Of a stretch of 64,000 bases of DNA, positions 43,599 to 52,512 are shown one piece after another. The number at the start of each line of letters is the position of its first letter. Position 1 is the stretch's first letter. This stretch comes from JAPOXR01 sp965219635. Lineage in GTDB: Bacteria; Pseudomonadota; Alphaproteobacteria; Rhodobacterales; Rhodobacteraceae. The stretch lies in contig OZ244783.1 of NCBI GenBank assembly GCA_965219635.1, positions 310,001 to 374,000 of the forward strand, given 5' to 3'. Under the pieces are notes generated by a model that made no database searches, was not told the DNA's origin, and worked only from the letters and a program-made list of their open reading frames with translations. A program made the position numbers and the translations under genes.

Positions 43599-45851
43599 TT
43601 ACGGTGCTGTTGCCGGTTGTCTGGCTCCGTTTCCCGGCAATTCGTATACCATGCGCAAATTGGTTCCGGGGAAGGTGGTCCCGGTCTCATTGAGTGCCCT
43701 GAGCAACGCTTCAATTGCGCCGTCTCCGGAATTGCCAGCGGTTCCAAGTATTCGGACCCGCAGTTCCTGGTTCTTGTGATCGGGGATGATGTCGGCGTCC
43801 GAGCGGAAGAGGGCAGTGAGGGAGGGCCTGTTCTTGGGATTCTTTCCGTGCGCAACGGTGGCAACGGACATCATCCGGGATTCTGCCCGGTAGGCACTCA
43901 TGCGAATGATGTCGAGCAGCAGCTTTTCGCCCTGCGGTAGCAGGTCAAGCCTGTCTTCTCCGTCGAGTTCTGCCGCGCGGATCCACTTGGCAGTTTTCTT
44001 CTTCTGAGGCCTGAGCGTCGCGATCCCGGTTTCAAGCTGTGCAATCTCGTCCCGTAACCGCTGGACGGTGTATTGAACCGTCCTCTTTGGGGTGCCGTGG
44101 AGCAGTCTATCAAGCTGGATTCGCCGGGTGTTGGTTGTGTTGATCAACTTGCGGAGGCGGAGATCAAGCTCGCGCCAGGCTGGATTGATGACCTTCGCCT
44201 CTGGGTTCTGCTCGTCCAGACCATGCACGGGAAACTCCCAAAGATTGAAATCCGTGCGCATGCAGTGGAAGAAGTTGTCTTGCGGCCCTTTGGAAAACAG
44301 AGCGCTGGCGAACTGTTCCTTGCTCGTGCAAAAGTCGGTGGTCACGACAGGCACTGGCGGGCCATTGTCCTGAAGGAAGACAATCTGGCGGACCTCGAGG
44401 TTGCCTGGCAACCGGACACGTTTCTCGGCAAGCCGTAATTCCATTGTGTGGCTGGTGCCGGCCCCGTCATGCGGTACTTGAATGGTCTCGAATTCTGCCT
44501 CCGGCCAGTTCTCTCCCTGGCTTCTTTCATGCGAGGTGATCACTGCAATGCCGCGCCGGGCAAGACGGTCAAACAGGTCCGGGTTCCAACCCTCGCGGTC
44601 AAACACCAGCGTCAGCACGGGTTCAACTGCTCTTTCGGCGGCTAAAGCTGGAGCATCCGCTCCAAGAAGGCCCGACCGTTCAAGTTCCGGCAAAATGTCT
44701 TGTTCCAGCTCCTGGATCAATTCATGGTCCAGGTTCCTGTTCACACACAGCAGCGGCCTGCTGCCCAACGCATTGATCCAGTACCGGGTAGAGGTTGGCA
44801 GGCAGAGCGTGTGGCGGCTTTCAAAGCGCTTTGGATATTGGCTGTTGCAGCCGGAATAGACCTTGATATGCCCATCTACCGCCAGCGTGGCATCGGCATC
44901 CTCGAATTGGGTCAACCGGTCGTTGGCCAGCGCGCGCTCCCAGTTCCTGAGCCACTCTTCATCACTTGAGAGCGAACGGAGAATGCGCCGAAGCGTCTTG
45001 ACCTCCGGGGCACGATCCAATCCCAGAACTGCTCCCCATTCCCCTGGCGGCGGATGATGAAGGCCTTCCGGATTGCGTATCCTCGCCATGAACAGAAACG
45101 CGAGGAGCAACAGCACATTGTTCAAACTGTAGAGGCCCTTCTGCAGCGATGGAAATGGATCGGCCCGGTTTGGCAAACCCTCTCTCAGGAGCATTGGCAG
45201 CGCGGTCAGAATGCCGCCGCAGGCAACTGCGGAAAATTGTCTCTCAAAAGCCGGCGCAACCTCCTGCATTGCTCCAGTCGAGGTGGGCACGCGGCCCATC
45301 CTCCTGGCCCATTCTGCGGTCCCGATTGCCTCTTGTTTATGGGGATTGACTCTGCCTGGCACATCTTCTCCGAGGAAGCCTTGGCGCAGATTGTAGTTCA
45401 ATGTGGTCGGAGATATCCCCAATTCCAAGGCGACCATCTGGCAGCTTTTCCCCCAGCGCAGAAGCTCAACCGCCTTCTTCGCCGTTTCGGCATCAATTGC
45501 GCTGGGGCTGCGGCCGGGACGGGGGGCGAAGAAATGGGCCTCGCCTTCCTCTTCAATCACCTTGCGAAGCCGATGAACCGTGGCCCGGCTGGTATTGAAC
45601 GCCTCCTCCAGGTCCTTTGAGCGGACACCGTGGGTTGCCAATCTGGCTATGCGCAGGAGTCTCCCCAATCGGTCATTCTCATCATGAAAGTCATAGGGTT
45701 CGAGGTTTGCGAAGTATACGGTTCGGCCATCGCGGGAATAGAACCCATAGCAGGATGATCCGATGAGGGTGACGTCCGGCATATGCAGACGAAGGGAGAG
45801 CATGGTGAGGTTCCGAATGCAGAATAATAACAGATTGCCAGCAAGCTGCAT
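43599..45851 (-). CDS. Putative transposase (large DDE-type, helix-turn-helix at N-terminus)
   Basis: A 750-residue protein. Two helix-turn-helix-like segments at about residues 68-150 (GVRSKDLEEAFNTSRATVHR and CQMVALELGISPTTLNYNLR) precede an RNase-H-like region with Asp326 in LAVDGHIKVYSG and Asp418 in LTLVFDREGWNPDLF, matching a family of large putative transposases common in alphaproteobacteria. The C-terminal part is basic and has possible coiled-coil stretches (TVQRLRDEIAQLETGIATL). Start choice is uncertain; Met at 45782 or 45803 are alternatives. I could not find convincing terminal inverted repeats or a target-site duplication, so whether it is a mobile element here is open. Confidence 0.65.
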   Translation of the reverse strand: MQLAGNLLLFCIRNLTMLSLRLHMPDVTLIGSSCYGFYSRDGRTVYFANLEPYDFHDENDRLGRLLRIARLATHGVRSKDLEEAFNTSRATVHRLRKVIEEEGEAHFFAPRPGRSPSAIDAETAKKAVELLRWGKSCQMVALELGISPTTLNYNLRQGFLGEDVPGRVNPHKQEAIGTAEWARRMGRVPTSTGAMQEVAPAFERQFSAVACGGILTALPMLLREGLPNRADPFPSLQKGLYSLNNVLLLLAFLFMARIRNPEGLHHPPPGEWGAVLGLDRAPEVKTLRRILRSLSSDEEWLRNWERALANDRLTQFEDADATLAVDGHIKVYSGCNSQYPKRFESRHTLCLPTSTRYWINALGSRPLLCVNRNLDHELIQELEQDILPELERSGLLGADAPALAAERAVEPVLTLVFDREGWNPDLFDRLARRGIAVITSHERSQGENWPEAEFETIQVPHDGAGTSHTMELRLAEKRVRLPGNLEVRQIVFLQDNGPPVPVVTTDFCTSKEQFASALFSKGPQDNFFHCMRTDFNLWEFPVHGLDEQNPEAKVINPAWRELDLRLRKLINTTNTRRIQLDRLLHGTPKRTVQYTVQRLRDEIAQLETGIATLRPQKKKTAKWIRAAELDGEDRLDLLPQGEKLLLDIIRMSAYRAESRMMSVATVAHGKNPKNRPSLTALFRSDADIIPDHKNQELRVRILGTAGNSGDGAIEALLRALNETGTTFPGTNLRMVYELPGNGARQPATAP

Positions 45852-46310
45852 CGCTTGTCAAGCGAATTTTGTATGACTTTACAGTTACAACAAGAAAAAC
45901 AAAGGGATAATCAGGAGGGCAGTACCCATCGAGATCATGACTTTCAAAACCACTTAATTTTTCTGCCGCATTTTTTGTCCAAACCTCCCAGCCATTCAGT
46001 GTTCAGACCGGTGCTGGCATTCCGGCAAGGCAGCGGGTTTCGCCGGGATCCATCCTCCCCGGAATTTCTATCAAGGGATGGCATGTCATGGACGCCAAGG
46101 CGTTGGCGTTTCCATCCAGGCAACTCAATTTGACCCATCAATGCCGGCTTGCGCCGGCCCTGCCTCCAGGACCCATCCGTGGGGAAGAAACCGGCCATGA
46201 CAAGGCAGTTTGTTTGCGCGTCGACTAGCAGTTCAGTTCTGCCGGAGCCTTGAGTGAGGATCTGGGTTATGCCACGCAGCAGCCCTTTCAACCAAGACCA
46301 GTGCAGGTTG
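45852..46310. other. Intergenic stretch between transposase-like and aminotransferase genes
   Basis: A 459-bp gap with no supported gene. An AT-rich part (about 45870-45970) lies upstream of the transposase-like gene and probably carries its promoter. GCCGGC-TTGC-GCCGGC at 46143-46158 is a short perfect hairpin that could end the minus-strand aminotransferase operon, but no T run follows it. Confidence 0.35.
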
Positions 46311-47651
46311 TCAGTTTGCCGGGGTCACGTCTTTCAGTGCTCTTGCAACCGCGCGCTCCAGCATGGCCACGGCACCCTCAAGTTCGGTCTCATCAGCAAC
46401 GTATGGCGGGGCTAGAAGGACATGGTCACCCATCCGTCCGTCGCGAGTGCCTTGCATGGGGTAACAGAGCAGGCCTTCCGCAAATGCCGCTTCCTTGAGC
46501 CTGCTGGCCAATCGCCAGGCTGGGTCGAAGGGGGTTTTGGATTCTCTTTCCTCTACGAACTCAAGACCCCAGAATAGCCCGCGACCGCGAATATCACCGA
46601 TATGCGGATGCTGGCTGAAGCGGTCACGGAGTACGGCTTCAAGGAATGCTCCACGCTCGCAGACCTGGTTGACCAGACTCCGCTCAAGGATTTCCCGGAG
46701 TACCGCCAGTCCGGCAGCGCTTGCGACCGGATGACCAAGGTGGGTGTGTCCGTGCTGAAAAGAGCCTGAACCATCTTCAATGGTCCGAAAGACCTCGTCC
46801 GTGCACAACATCGCTCCGAGTGGCTGATATCCCGCTCCCAAACCCTTGGAGATGCAAAGTATGTCAGGTGCAATTCCCTCTGCCTCGCATGCAAACAGAT
46901 GCCCGGTTCGCCCCATCCCGCACATCACCTCGTCCAGGATTAGCAGAATGCCGTACTTGAGGCAGATTTCCCGAATGCGGCGAAAGTACCCGTCAACCGG
47001 CGGCACTGCACCAAGAGTGGCGCCCACAACCGGTTCTGCGATGAAGGCCGCGACTGTGTGCGGGCCAAGGTTGAGGACTTCCTTTTCCAGTTCGTTCGCA
47101 ACTCTTTGTCCGTAGTCATGACTGCTCTCGACCGGGCTGCGCTCTGCATACTCGTAGCAGGGGGCTATGTGTCTCACCTCTAGAAGAAGCGGTTCGAACT
47201 GCGCCCGCCTCCACATGTTCCCTCCTGCAGACAAGGCGCCGAGAGTGCTGCCGTGATAACTCTGGCGCCTGGCAATCAGATGGCAGCGCTGAGGTTCACC
47301 CCGCTCTAGGTGGAACTGGCGGGCAAGCTTGATAGCACTTTCGACCGCTTCGGACCCTCCTGACACGAAGATCGCCCGATCAAGGTTGCCGGGAGCATGT
47401 CTGGTCAACAGATCCGCCAGTTCCTCTGCAGGTTGGCTGGTGAAGAAGCTCGTATGGGCGAAATCAAGCTGGTCTATCTGGCTCTTGACGGCGTCTGCAA
47501 CACGGGCATTCGAATGGCCGAGGCAAGAAACGGCGGCGCCGCCCGATCCGTCAAAATAGCGTTTTCCGCCGCTGTCAACGAGATAGCAGCCGTCGCCGGC
47601 TACTGCGACCGGCAACCTGGAGTGGCAATTTCTTGGAAAGACGTGACTCAT
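46311..47651 (-). CDS. Class III aminotransferase
   Basis: A 446-residue PLP enzyme of the omega-aminotransferase fold. FVSGGSEAVESAIKLARQFH, YHGSTLGALSAGG, the PLP-binding Asp240 in LLILDEVMCGMGRTG and the Schiff-base Lys269 in CISKGLGAGYQPLGA are all present; the C-terminus has RGRGLFWGLEFV. Class III enzymes act on amino groups distant from the carboxylate or on beta-amino acids. It overlaps the BKACE-type gene by 4 bp and is last in a three-gene operon after a dimethylglycine dehydrogenase-like gene. A beta-amino acid made by N-demethylation would be a suitable substrate, giving a beta-keto acid. Confidence 0.9.
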   Translation of the reverse strand: MSHVFPRNCHSRLPVAVAGDGCYLVDSGGKRYFDGSGGAAVSCLGHSNARVADAVKSQIDQLDFAHTSFFTSQPAEELADLLTRHAPGNLDRAIFVSGGSEAVESAIKLARQFHLERGEPQRCHLIARRQSYHGSTLGALSAGGNMWRRAQFEPLLLEVRHIAPCYEYAERSPVESSHDYGQRVANELEKEVLNLGPHTVAAFIAEPVVGATLGAVPPVDGYFRRIREICLKYGILLILDEVMCGMGRTGHLFACEAEGIAPDILCISKGLGAGYQPLGAMLCTDEVFRTIEDGSGSFQHGHTHLGHPVASAAGLAVLREILERSLVNQVCERGAFLEAVLRDRFSQHPHIGDIRGRGLFWGLEFVEERESKTPFDPAWRLASRLKEAAFAEGLLCYPMQGTRDGRMGDHVLLAPPYVADETELEGAVAMLERAVARALKDVTPAN

Positions 47652-48406
47652 TTGATCTGTCCTTCGAGTGTGCGTCTGAGCATGGTCACAGATGACGCGT
47701 TGTCGGTGTGATGTGTGCCATCGGATGCATGGATGCTGTTTTCGAAACCCACTCGTACTGCCCCTCCCTGCGCCGCGGCGGCGGCCAGACAGGCGTGTTC
47801 CTGAGCTCCGAAAGCGCAGACCATCCAGTTGCCGTCCTGTGGCAAGGCAGTTCTGAGTGGGACGAGATCACCGGGAGATGAAGTTTGCCCGGCGCTGTAA
47901 CGGCCAAGCACGAAGATCACATTCTTCTGTTCAGGCCGGATGATGCCCTGGTCCTGCCAGTTCTTCAGCAGAGCGATGTCAGTGGTGTCGTAGAGAATGT
48001 GTTGCACCTCAGTGCCGAGATCGGAGCACATGGCGTAGACAGTTTCGGCCATGTCCGGAGAGCGGGCAATTTCCCGGACAGAGATGCTTGCCCAAGCTGG
48101 ACGCAAGGTCGTGAGGCAGGCAAGCTGAGCCCCGACATCGAAAACGCCGGCAGCTTCAGTGGATACCTGAATTCGCATTGACGGGACGGCACGCGCCAGT
48201 TCCGCCAGAGCTTCACTATACAGGCCAGCATCCAGCGTGTGCCGGCCCTGATTGTCGCGTACGTGCAAATGCAACGCGTCGGCGCCAGCTGCGTGGCATG
48301 CCGTTGCCGTTGCAACTGTTTCCGCAATCGTCGTTGGCAAGGCGGGGTGATCGCGCTTGGTTTGCCGCGCACCGTTGGGCGCTACCATGAGGTAAGTGCG
48401 ATGCAT
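47648..48406 (-). CDS. Beta-keto acid cleavage enzyme (BKACE, DUF849 family)
   Basis: A 252-residue zinc enzyme of the 3-keto-5-aminohexanoate cleavage family, which exchanges a beta-keto acid with acetyl-CoA to give acetoacetate and an acyl-CoA. APNGARQTKRDHPALP holds the start of the active site, and ALHLHVRDNQGRHTLD has the zinc-binding His46 and His48; VRVGFENSIHASDG near the C-terminus carries the conserved Arg/Glu region. It is a bit shorter than most members (about 270-310). Family members differ in the residues reading the beta-keto acid, including cationic ones such as dehydrocarnitine. It sits between the demethylase-like and aminotransferase genes. Confidence 0.87.
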   Translation of the reverse strand: MHRTYLMVAPNGARQTKRDHPALPTTIAETVATATACHAAGADALHLHVRDNQGRHTLDAGLYSEALAELARAVPSMRIQVSTEAAGVFDVGAQLACLTTLRPAWASISVREIARSPDMAETVYAMCSDLGTEVQHILYDTTDIALLKNWQDQGIIRPEQKNVIFVLGRYSAGQTSSPGDLVPLRTALPQDGNWMVCAFGAQEHACLAAAAAQGGAVRVGFENSIHASDGTHHTDNASSVTMLRRTLEGQIK

Positions 48407-50805
48407 CAGCTTGTCCTCATGCGTGACCCCTCTGGGTCGAAGAGAGGGCGATGTGTGACTCTGGCATCGAACATCCGCCGGGCGATATCCACCTGAACTC
48501 GCGCGTCTTCCGCAACCGGCACCATCATGTGCGCAAGGGCAACCGGTCTGCCGACCCTGTAGCCGAAAGCGCAGGAAGTGGCCTGACCGGCAAACTCACC
48601 GTTCCAGTAGACTGGTTCGTGACCCAGTGGTACGGCGAATTCATCATCGAACTCGAGGGAAACAATTCTGCTTTCGGCATCATTGGAACGGCGTTTCTCC
48701 AGTGCCTCCGACCCGATGAACCCTCCCGACTTGCGGACTGCAAAATCCAGCCCGGTTTCGACAGGGGAGACGTCACTGTGGAGTTCGTGTCCCATGGCGC
48801 GGAAGCCCTTTTCGATGCGCATTGAAGTCTGGGCAAACATGCCGGCAGGCCGCGCACCGGCTCGTGCAAGCGACCCATAAATTGCTGATGCATCGGATGT
48901 CCGGCAGGTGATTTCCCAGCCCGCCTCGCCAACGTAGGACATCCGGGCTGCACGGATACTACAACTGGCAATTCGAGCCGGGCAGGCTTTGAAGTGGTCC
49001 AGGCTGTTGAGTTCAGATGCGCCACATTCGGCAACGATCCTGGCTGCTTGCGGACCCATGAGGCCCAGTACCGCGTAGTCCTCGGTGCTATCACCGATCG
49101 CCACATTCAGACCCTCAGCATGACGGCGGAACCAGGCGAGGTCACGCTTGATTGCACTTGTCCCGACGAAGAGGCGGTAGTGATCGTCCGAGATCCGTTG
49201 GGCTGTAATATCGCTTTCAAAAGTGCCGCGCTCATTCAGGACTGCGGTGTAAATGACTGACCCCGGTGGCCGCGCCACATGACCCGCGCAAGTATTGAGA
49301 AGAACGACTTCGGCGTCAGGGCCGATTATCTCGATTTTGCCGAACGGCGAGAGGTCAAAGATGGCGGCAGCGCTGTGCGCAGCCATGACTTCCGCCCTTA
49401 CATTTTCGAACCAGTCCGGCCGGTCGAAACGCAGTCTGGGCTCGCCGACCTTGCCAAAGTAGACGGGCCGTTCCCAGCCAAAGATCTGCGCCATGTGGGC
49501 TCCAGCTGCGCGATGTTCTGTGTCGAGCGGCAAGAGTCTCAAATTCCGTCCGGTCGCGGGTTGCCTGCCGGGATAAGCAATATCGTAATGAGTACCGAGG
49601 ATCTCTGGCGCACGGGCCATCAGGTGCTCGACCGAATTGTAGACTGGAGCAAATCGCTTCGCATCGGCCTCGCCCAGATCGTAGGCGGTGTGTCCGTGTA
49701 CGATGCAGTGTGCGAGATTCATCCCGGCTCCGCCGCCTGAGGCGATACCAACTGAATTCATCCCGCATCCGAGGTACAGGCCCCGCGTCTCGGCGGTTTC
49801 GCCCAACATGAATGTGCCATCCGGGGTAAAGCTCTCGGGTCCGTTCAGTAGAGTCTTGACCTCGGCTGTCTCGAGGACAGGCAGGCGGCGCAGAGCATTC
49901 GACATCATCGGTTCGAAATGATCCCAGTCCTCGGGCAACAGGCCAAATTCGAACGTCTCATCCAGCACGCCCGGCGCAATAGGTTTGCCAAGGGGTTCAA
50001 AGCAACCGATCAGCAGCCCGCCGCTGTCGTCGCGGATGTAGAGGCGGTTGTCATGATCCGACAGGGTCGGCATGTTGCCAGAGATGCCCGTGACCGGTCT
50101 GGTCAACAGATAGAAGTGCTCGCAAGCCAGTACCGGCACTTCAGCGCCTGCCATGGCTCCGACTTCGCGTGACCAGAGTCCTGCACAGAGTGCTATCGCG
50201 TCACACTTGACCGTTCCGAGTGTGGTCTCGACCCCGCACACGCGACCGTTCCGGGTCAATATTCCACTCACGCCCGTTTGCTCAAAGAAGCGGGCGCCAT
50301 TCCGGCGCGCTGCCTTGACCAGCGCAGCGCAAACATCGGTTGGGCTGACACGCCCATCCTGGGGAATCCAGACGGCGCCAAGCACATCGTCAATGTTCAT
50401 GAGTGGCCAGCGTTCCTGAGCTTCCCCTGCTGTGATCGAATGAGCTTCGACCCCGTAGGCGTGTGCCAGAGCTTCCTGGCGCCTGATGTGGGTCAATCGG
50501 TCCGGGTTGGTTGCAATCGACAGTGATCCTTTACTGATCCAGCCAACGGACTGCCCGGTCTCCTGTTCAAGCCTGGAATAGAGTTCAGCCGAATAATGAA
50601 TCATCCGGGTGAGGTTCTGAGATTGCCTGAGTGCACGAACCTGCGCTGCTGAATGCCAGGTCGTGCCACTGGCAAGCCGATTGCGTTCCAGAAGGACCGC
50701 ATCCTCCACACCCATCCTGGCAAGGTGATAAATCGTCGAGCAGCCCATGATGCCGCCGCCGATGACGACAACCGAAGCATGTGGCGGAAGGCGGTCCGGC
50801 GACAT
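48406..50805 (-). CDS. FAD-dependent oxidoreductase, dimethylglycine/sarcosine dehydrogenase family
   Basis: A 799-residue two-domain flavoprotein. The N-terminal DAO-type FAD domain starts HASVVVIGGGIMGCSTIYHLA, and LASGTTWHSAAQVRAL contains the Trp-His where the covalent FAD histidine of dimethylglycine and sarcosine dehydrogenases lies. The C-terminal half (from about residue 430) is a GcvT-type folate domain: FDLSPFGKIEIIGPDAEVVL, LGLMGPQAARIVAECG and SYVGEAGWEITCRTSD. It should oxidise an N-methyl group and pass the carbon to tetrahydrofolate. The start at 50805 is chosen by fold; the frame opens at 51069 but the extra 88 residues are unlike the family. It is the first gene of the three-gene operon. 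Confidence 0.9.
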   Translation of the reverse strand: MSPDRLPPHASVVVIGGGIMGCSTIYHLARMGVEDAVLLERNRLASGTTWHSAAQVRALRQSQNLTRMIHYSAELYSRLEQETGQSVGWISKGSLSIATNPDRLTHIRRQEALAHAYGVEAHSITAGEAQERWPLMNIDDVLGAVWIPQDGRVSPTDVCAALVKAARRNGARFFEQTGVSGILTRNGRVCGVETTLGTVKCDAIALCAGLWSREVGAMAGAEVPVLACEHFYLLTRPVTGISGNMPTLSDHDNRLYIRDDSGGLLIGCFEPLGKPIAPGVLDETFEFGLLPEDWDHFEPMMSNALRRLPVLETAEVKTLLNGPESFTPDGTFMLGETAETRGLYLGCGMNSVGIASGGGAGMNLAHCIVHGHTAYDLGEADAKRFAPVYNSVEHLMARAPEILGTHYDIAYPGRQPATGRNLRLLPLDTEHRAAGAHMAQIFGWERPVYFGKVGEPRLRFDRPDWFENVRAEVMAAHSAAAIFDLSPFGKIEIIGPDAEVVLLNTCAGHVARPPGSVIYTAVLNERGTFESDITAQRISDDHYRLFVGTSAIKRDLAWFRRHAEGLNVAIGDSTEDYAVLGLMGPQAARIVAECGASELNSLDHFKACPARIASCSIRAARMSYVGEAGWEITCRTSDASAIYGSLARAGARPAGMFAQTSMRIEKGFRAMGHELHSDVSPVETGLDFAVRKSGGFIGSEALEKRRSNDAESRIVSLEFDDEFAVPLGHEPVYWNGEFAGQATSCAFGYRVGRPVALAHMMVPVAEDARVQVDIARRMFDARVTHRPLFDPEGSRMRTS

Positions 50806-50989
50806 GCGCTTGCCCCGTTGACGAATATTGAGTCCGCTTCGGCGATAGTTGTGCATCGTGAACGGAATGCAACAAAAAAGTGGAGCGCACTGTTGGGTCG
50901 TGTACGGATTATTCTTTGCTTCCGTCGCTGCGCGGTCGATGAGCGGGAGGAGAGGGGATCCGGTGTTCGCCGTGTTTTCGTTTGCCGAA

Positions 50990-51784
50990 CTATTGAATTG
51001 AAACGTTGATTGCTGCCAGCAAGTGACCAGCACGCTCGGTGACTGTGAAGAGTTTGCCGGCTCGGCCAAAGAAGTCTTGTGAATTCAGGGTGCGCTTATT
51101 GCGGCGCCCTTCAGTGTAGAGCGGATTGGCAGCAATCTTCTCGTTCCATTCTTCCGGATACAGTGCCTGACTCGTCAGATAGGCCCGGTTGCCGATATGG
51201 ACCTTGAAATGCGTATGGACCGCTCGCCGGTTGTAATATCCCGGGTATATTGCATCGAATTCGACGATGCCGTCTGCGTCGGTTGCCAGCACGCCGCGCA
51301 GGAAGCGGGATGTTGAGTCAGGCGTTCTTGGTATCCCCCTTCCGACCCTTGCAGGATTGTCAGGGTCGACGGCATGGCCGGAATATCGGCCCCGCGCATC
51401 GCAATGCCAGACATCCACGATCGCTCCCGGAACCGGCGAGCACATCTGATCGGTCACCCGAATTGCCAGTGTCATCGGCGTCCCCTCGAGACCTTCGGCA
51501 ATGTTGCGGGTGTTCATTGTATCCGTGCAGATGAAATACGGGCCCTCGACTGTACTGCCGGAAAGTGTGCAGTTGTGAGCTTGGGAGAAGTCTGCAGTTG
51601 TGGACAGGCGGCCAGCCAGACCGGATATTTTGACGCCTGCGTTATTGCACATCGTGATGCGTCCTGTGGAGATCATCGGCCGGTCCAGACCCACGGCAGG
51701 CCTGGCTGCGAGTCCAATGCCTGCGGTGGCAAGACCGATGAGTAGATCGCGACGGCTCTGATGTGGTGTCGTGCGTTCTGTCAT
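50990..51784 (-). CDS. Intradiol ring-cleavage dioxygenase-like protein, Tat-exported
   Basis: A 264-residue protein. The N-terminus TPHQSRRDLLIGLATAGIGL is a likely twin-arginine signal peptide (SRRDLL), so the enzyme should act outside the cytoplasm. The core resembles protocatechuate 3,4-dioxygenase: TVEGPYFICTD, VDVWHCDARGRYSGH and YPGYYNRRAVHTHFKVHIG, which supply two Tyr and two His ligands of the iron. Such exported family members are widespread and mostly uncharacterised; some act on aromatic compounds. It lies 184 bp upstream of the demethylase operon on the same strand, so a shared transcript is possible but not shown. Confidence 0.82.
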   Translation of the reverse strand: MTERTTPHQSRRDLLIGLATAGIGLAARPAVGLDRPMISTGRITMCNNAGVKISGLAGRLSTTADFSQAHNCTLSGSTVEGPYFICTDTMNTRNIAEGLEGTPMTLAIRVTDQMCSPVPGAIVDVWHCDARGRYSGHAVDPDNPARVGRGIPRTPDSTSRFLRGVLATDADGIVEFDAIYPGYYNRRAVHTHFKVHIGNRAYLTSQALYPEEWNEKIAANPLYTEGRRNKRTLNSQDFFGRAGKLFTVTERAGHLLAAINVSIQ

Positions 51785-52279
51785 GAGCGGGTGTCCTGTC
51801 CTGTTTTACTGCTATTTCTTACGAATGACGGCACACATTCCGTCGAATTGATCCTGCGGCTGATGCCGCTGCCAAAAAATGACTGCAGGGAGAGGTATTC
51901 TTATGCCGGCAATTCCAGGCCAGTTGATGGAGGTCATACTTTTTTCCCAAGTTGCCTGAATGCAGACCCTTTTCTTCAGCAGCCAGAGGGCCGCCTATCA
52001 AGACTGCCAAGGATCGATTGAACTCCGCAATGGCATCTGTTTGCAACTCCGCAATTTCACGCGTGACCGGCAACCAGCGGCCTGTGTGCTCAGTGGCCAT
52101 TGTGGCAGGGCCATTTGGGGCATGAGGCTATATGGTCCGGGAATGCCGGGGCCCATCGCGGTACGCAGTGGAAGGCTGCACACGCGATGGCAGGCGTGGT
52201 TGATTTCTCTGCCACTGCCCATGCAACGGTGGCGCAGACGCCAGCAAGTGCGCCGGGTTTCATTGGTTACGGGAGTTCC
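51785..52279. other. Intergenic stretch, no gene seen
   Basis: About 495 bases between the dioxygenase start and the 3' end of the tRNA gene. The open frames (for example 51960-52301, plus strand) run into the tRNA and have no motif. It should contain the dioxygenase promoter. No integrase gene or tRNA-end duplication was noticed near the tRNA. Confidence 0.4.
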
Positions 52280-52356
52280 TGGTAGCGGAGGAGGGACTTG
52301 AACCCCCGACACGCGGATTATGATTCCGCTGCTCTAACCATCTGAGCTACTCCGCC
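52280..52356 (-). tRNA. tRNA-Met (anticodon CAT), elongator type
   Basis: On the minus strand the sequence begins GGCGGAGTAGCTCAGATGG and ends CTCCGCTACCA with CCA encoded, 77 nt in total. The anticodon arm is GCGGA-ATCATAA-TCCGC with CAT in the loop, and the T arm is TCGGGGGTTCAAGTCCCTC. The acceptor stem pairs GGCGGAG with CTCCGCT (first pair G-U). It lacks the unpaired first position and the G-C run of an initiator tRNA, so it is an elongator Met tRNA, although tRNA-Ile with modified CAT cannot be fully excluded. Confidence 0.95.
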
Positions 52357-52512
52357 ACGGGCCACGCTCGTTATTTCAGATGGGCAACCTCGTCAACTGT
52401 TCCTGTCGGCCGGTCTATTTCGCTGGCAAGGCGGGTTGACGACAGTGTTTTTTGGCGCCGTTCCTGCCAGCGGGGGAGGTGGTGCCGAACCTTCATGGAT
52501 GGGGCAGTTGGG

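Noticed and set aside
43547..45970. Terminal inverted repeats of an insertion sequence around the transposase-like gene
   Set aside because: Only a short similarity (GTACTGGCCC near 43567 versus an inverted GTACTGCCC near 45925) was found; too short and uneven to call.
52280..52356. tRNA as an integration site for a genomic island
   Set aside because: No integrase gene and no repeat of the tRNA 3' end were noticed in the flanking sequence.
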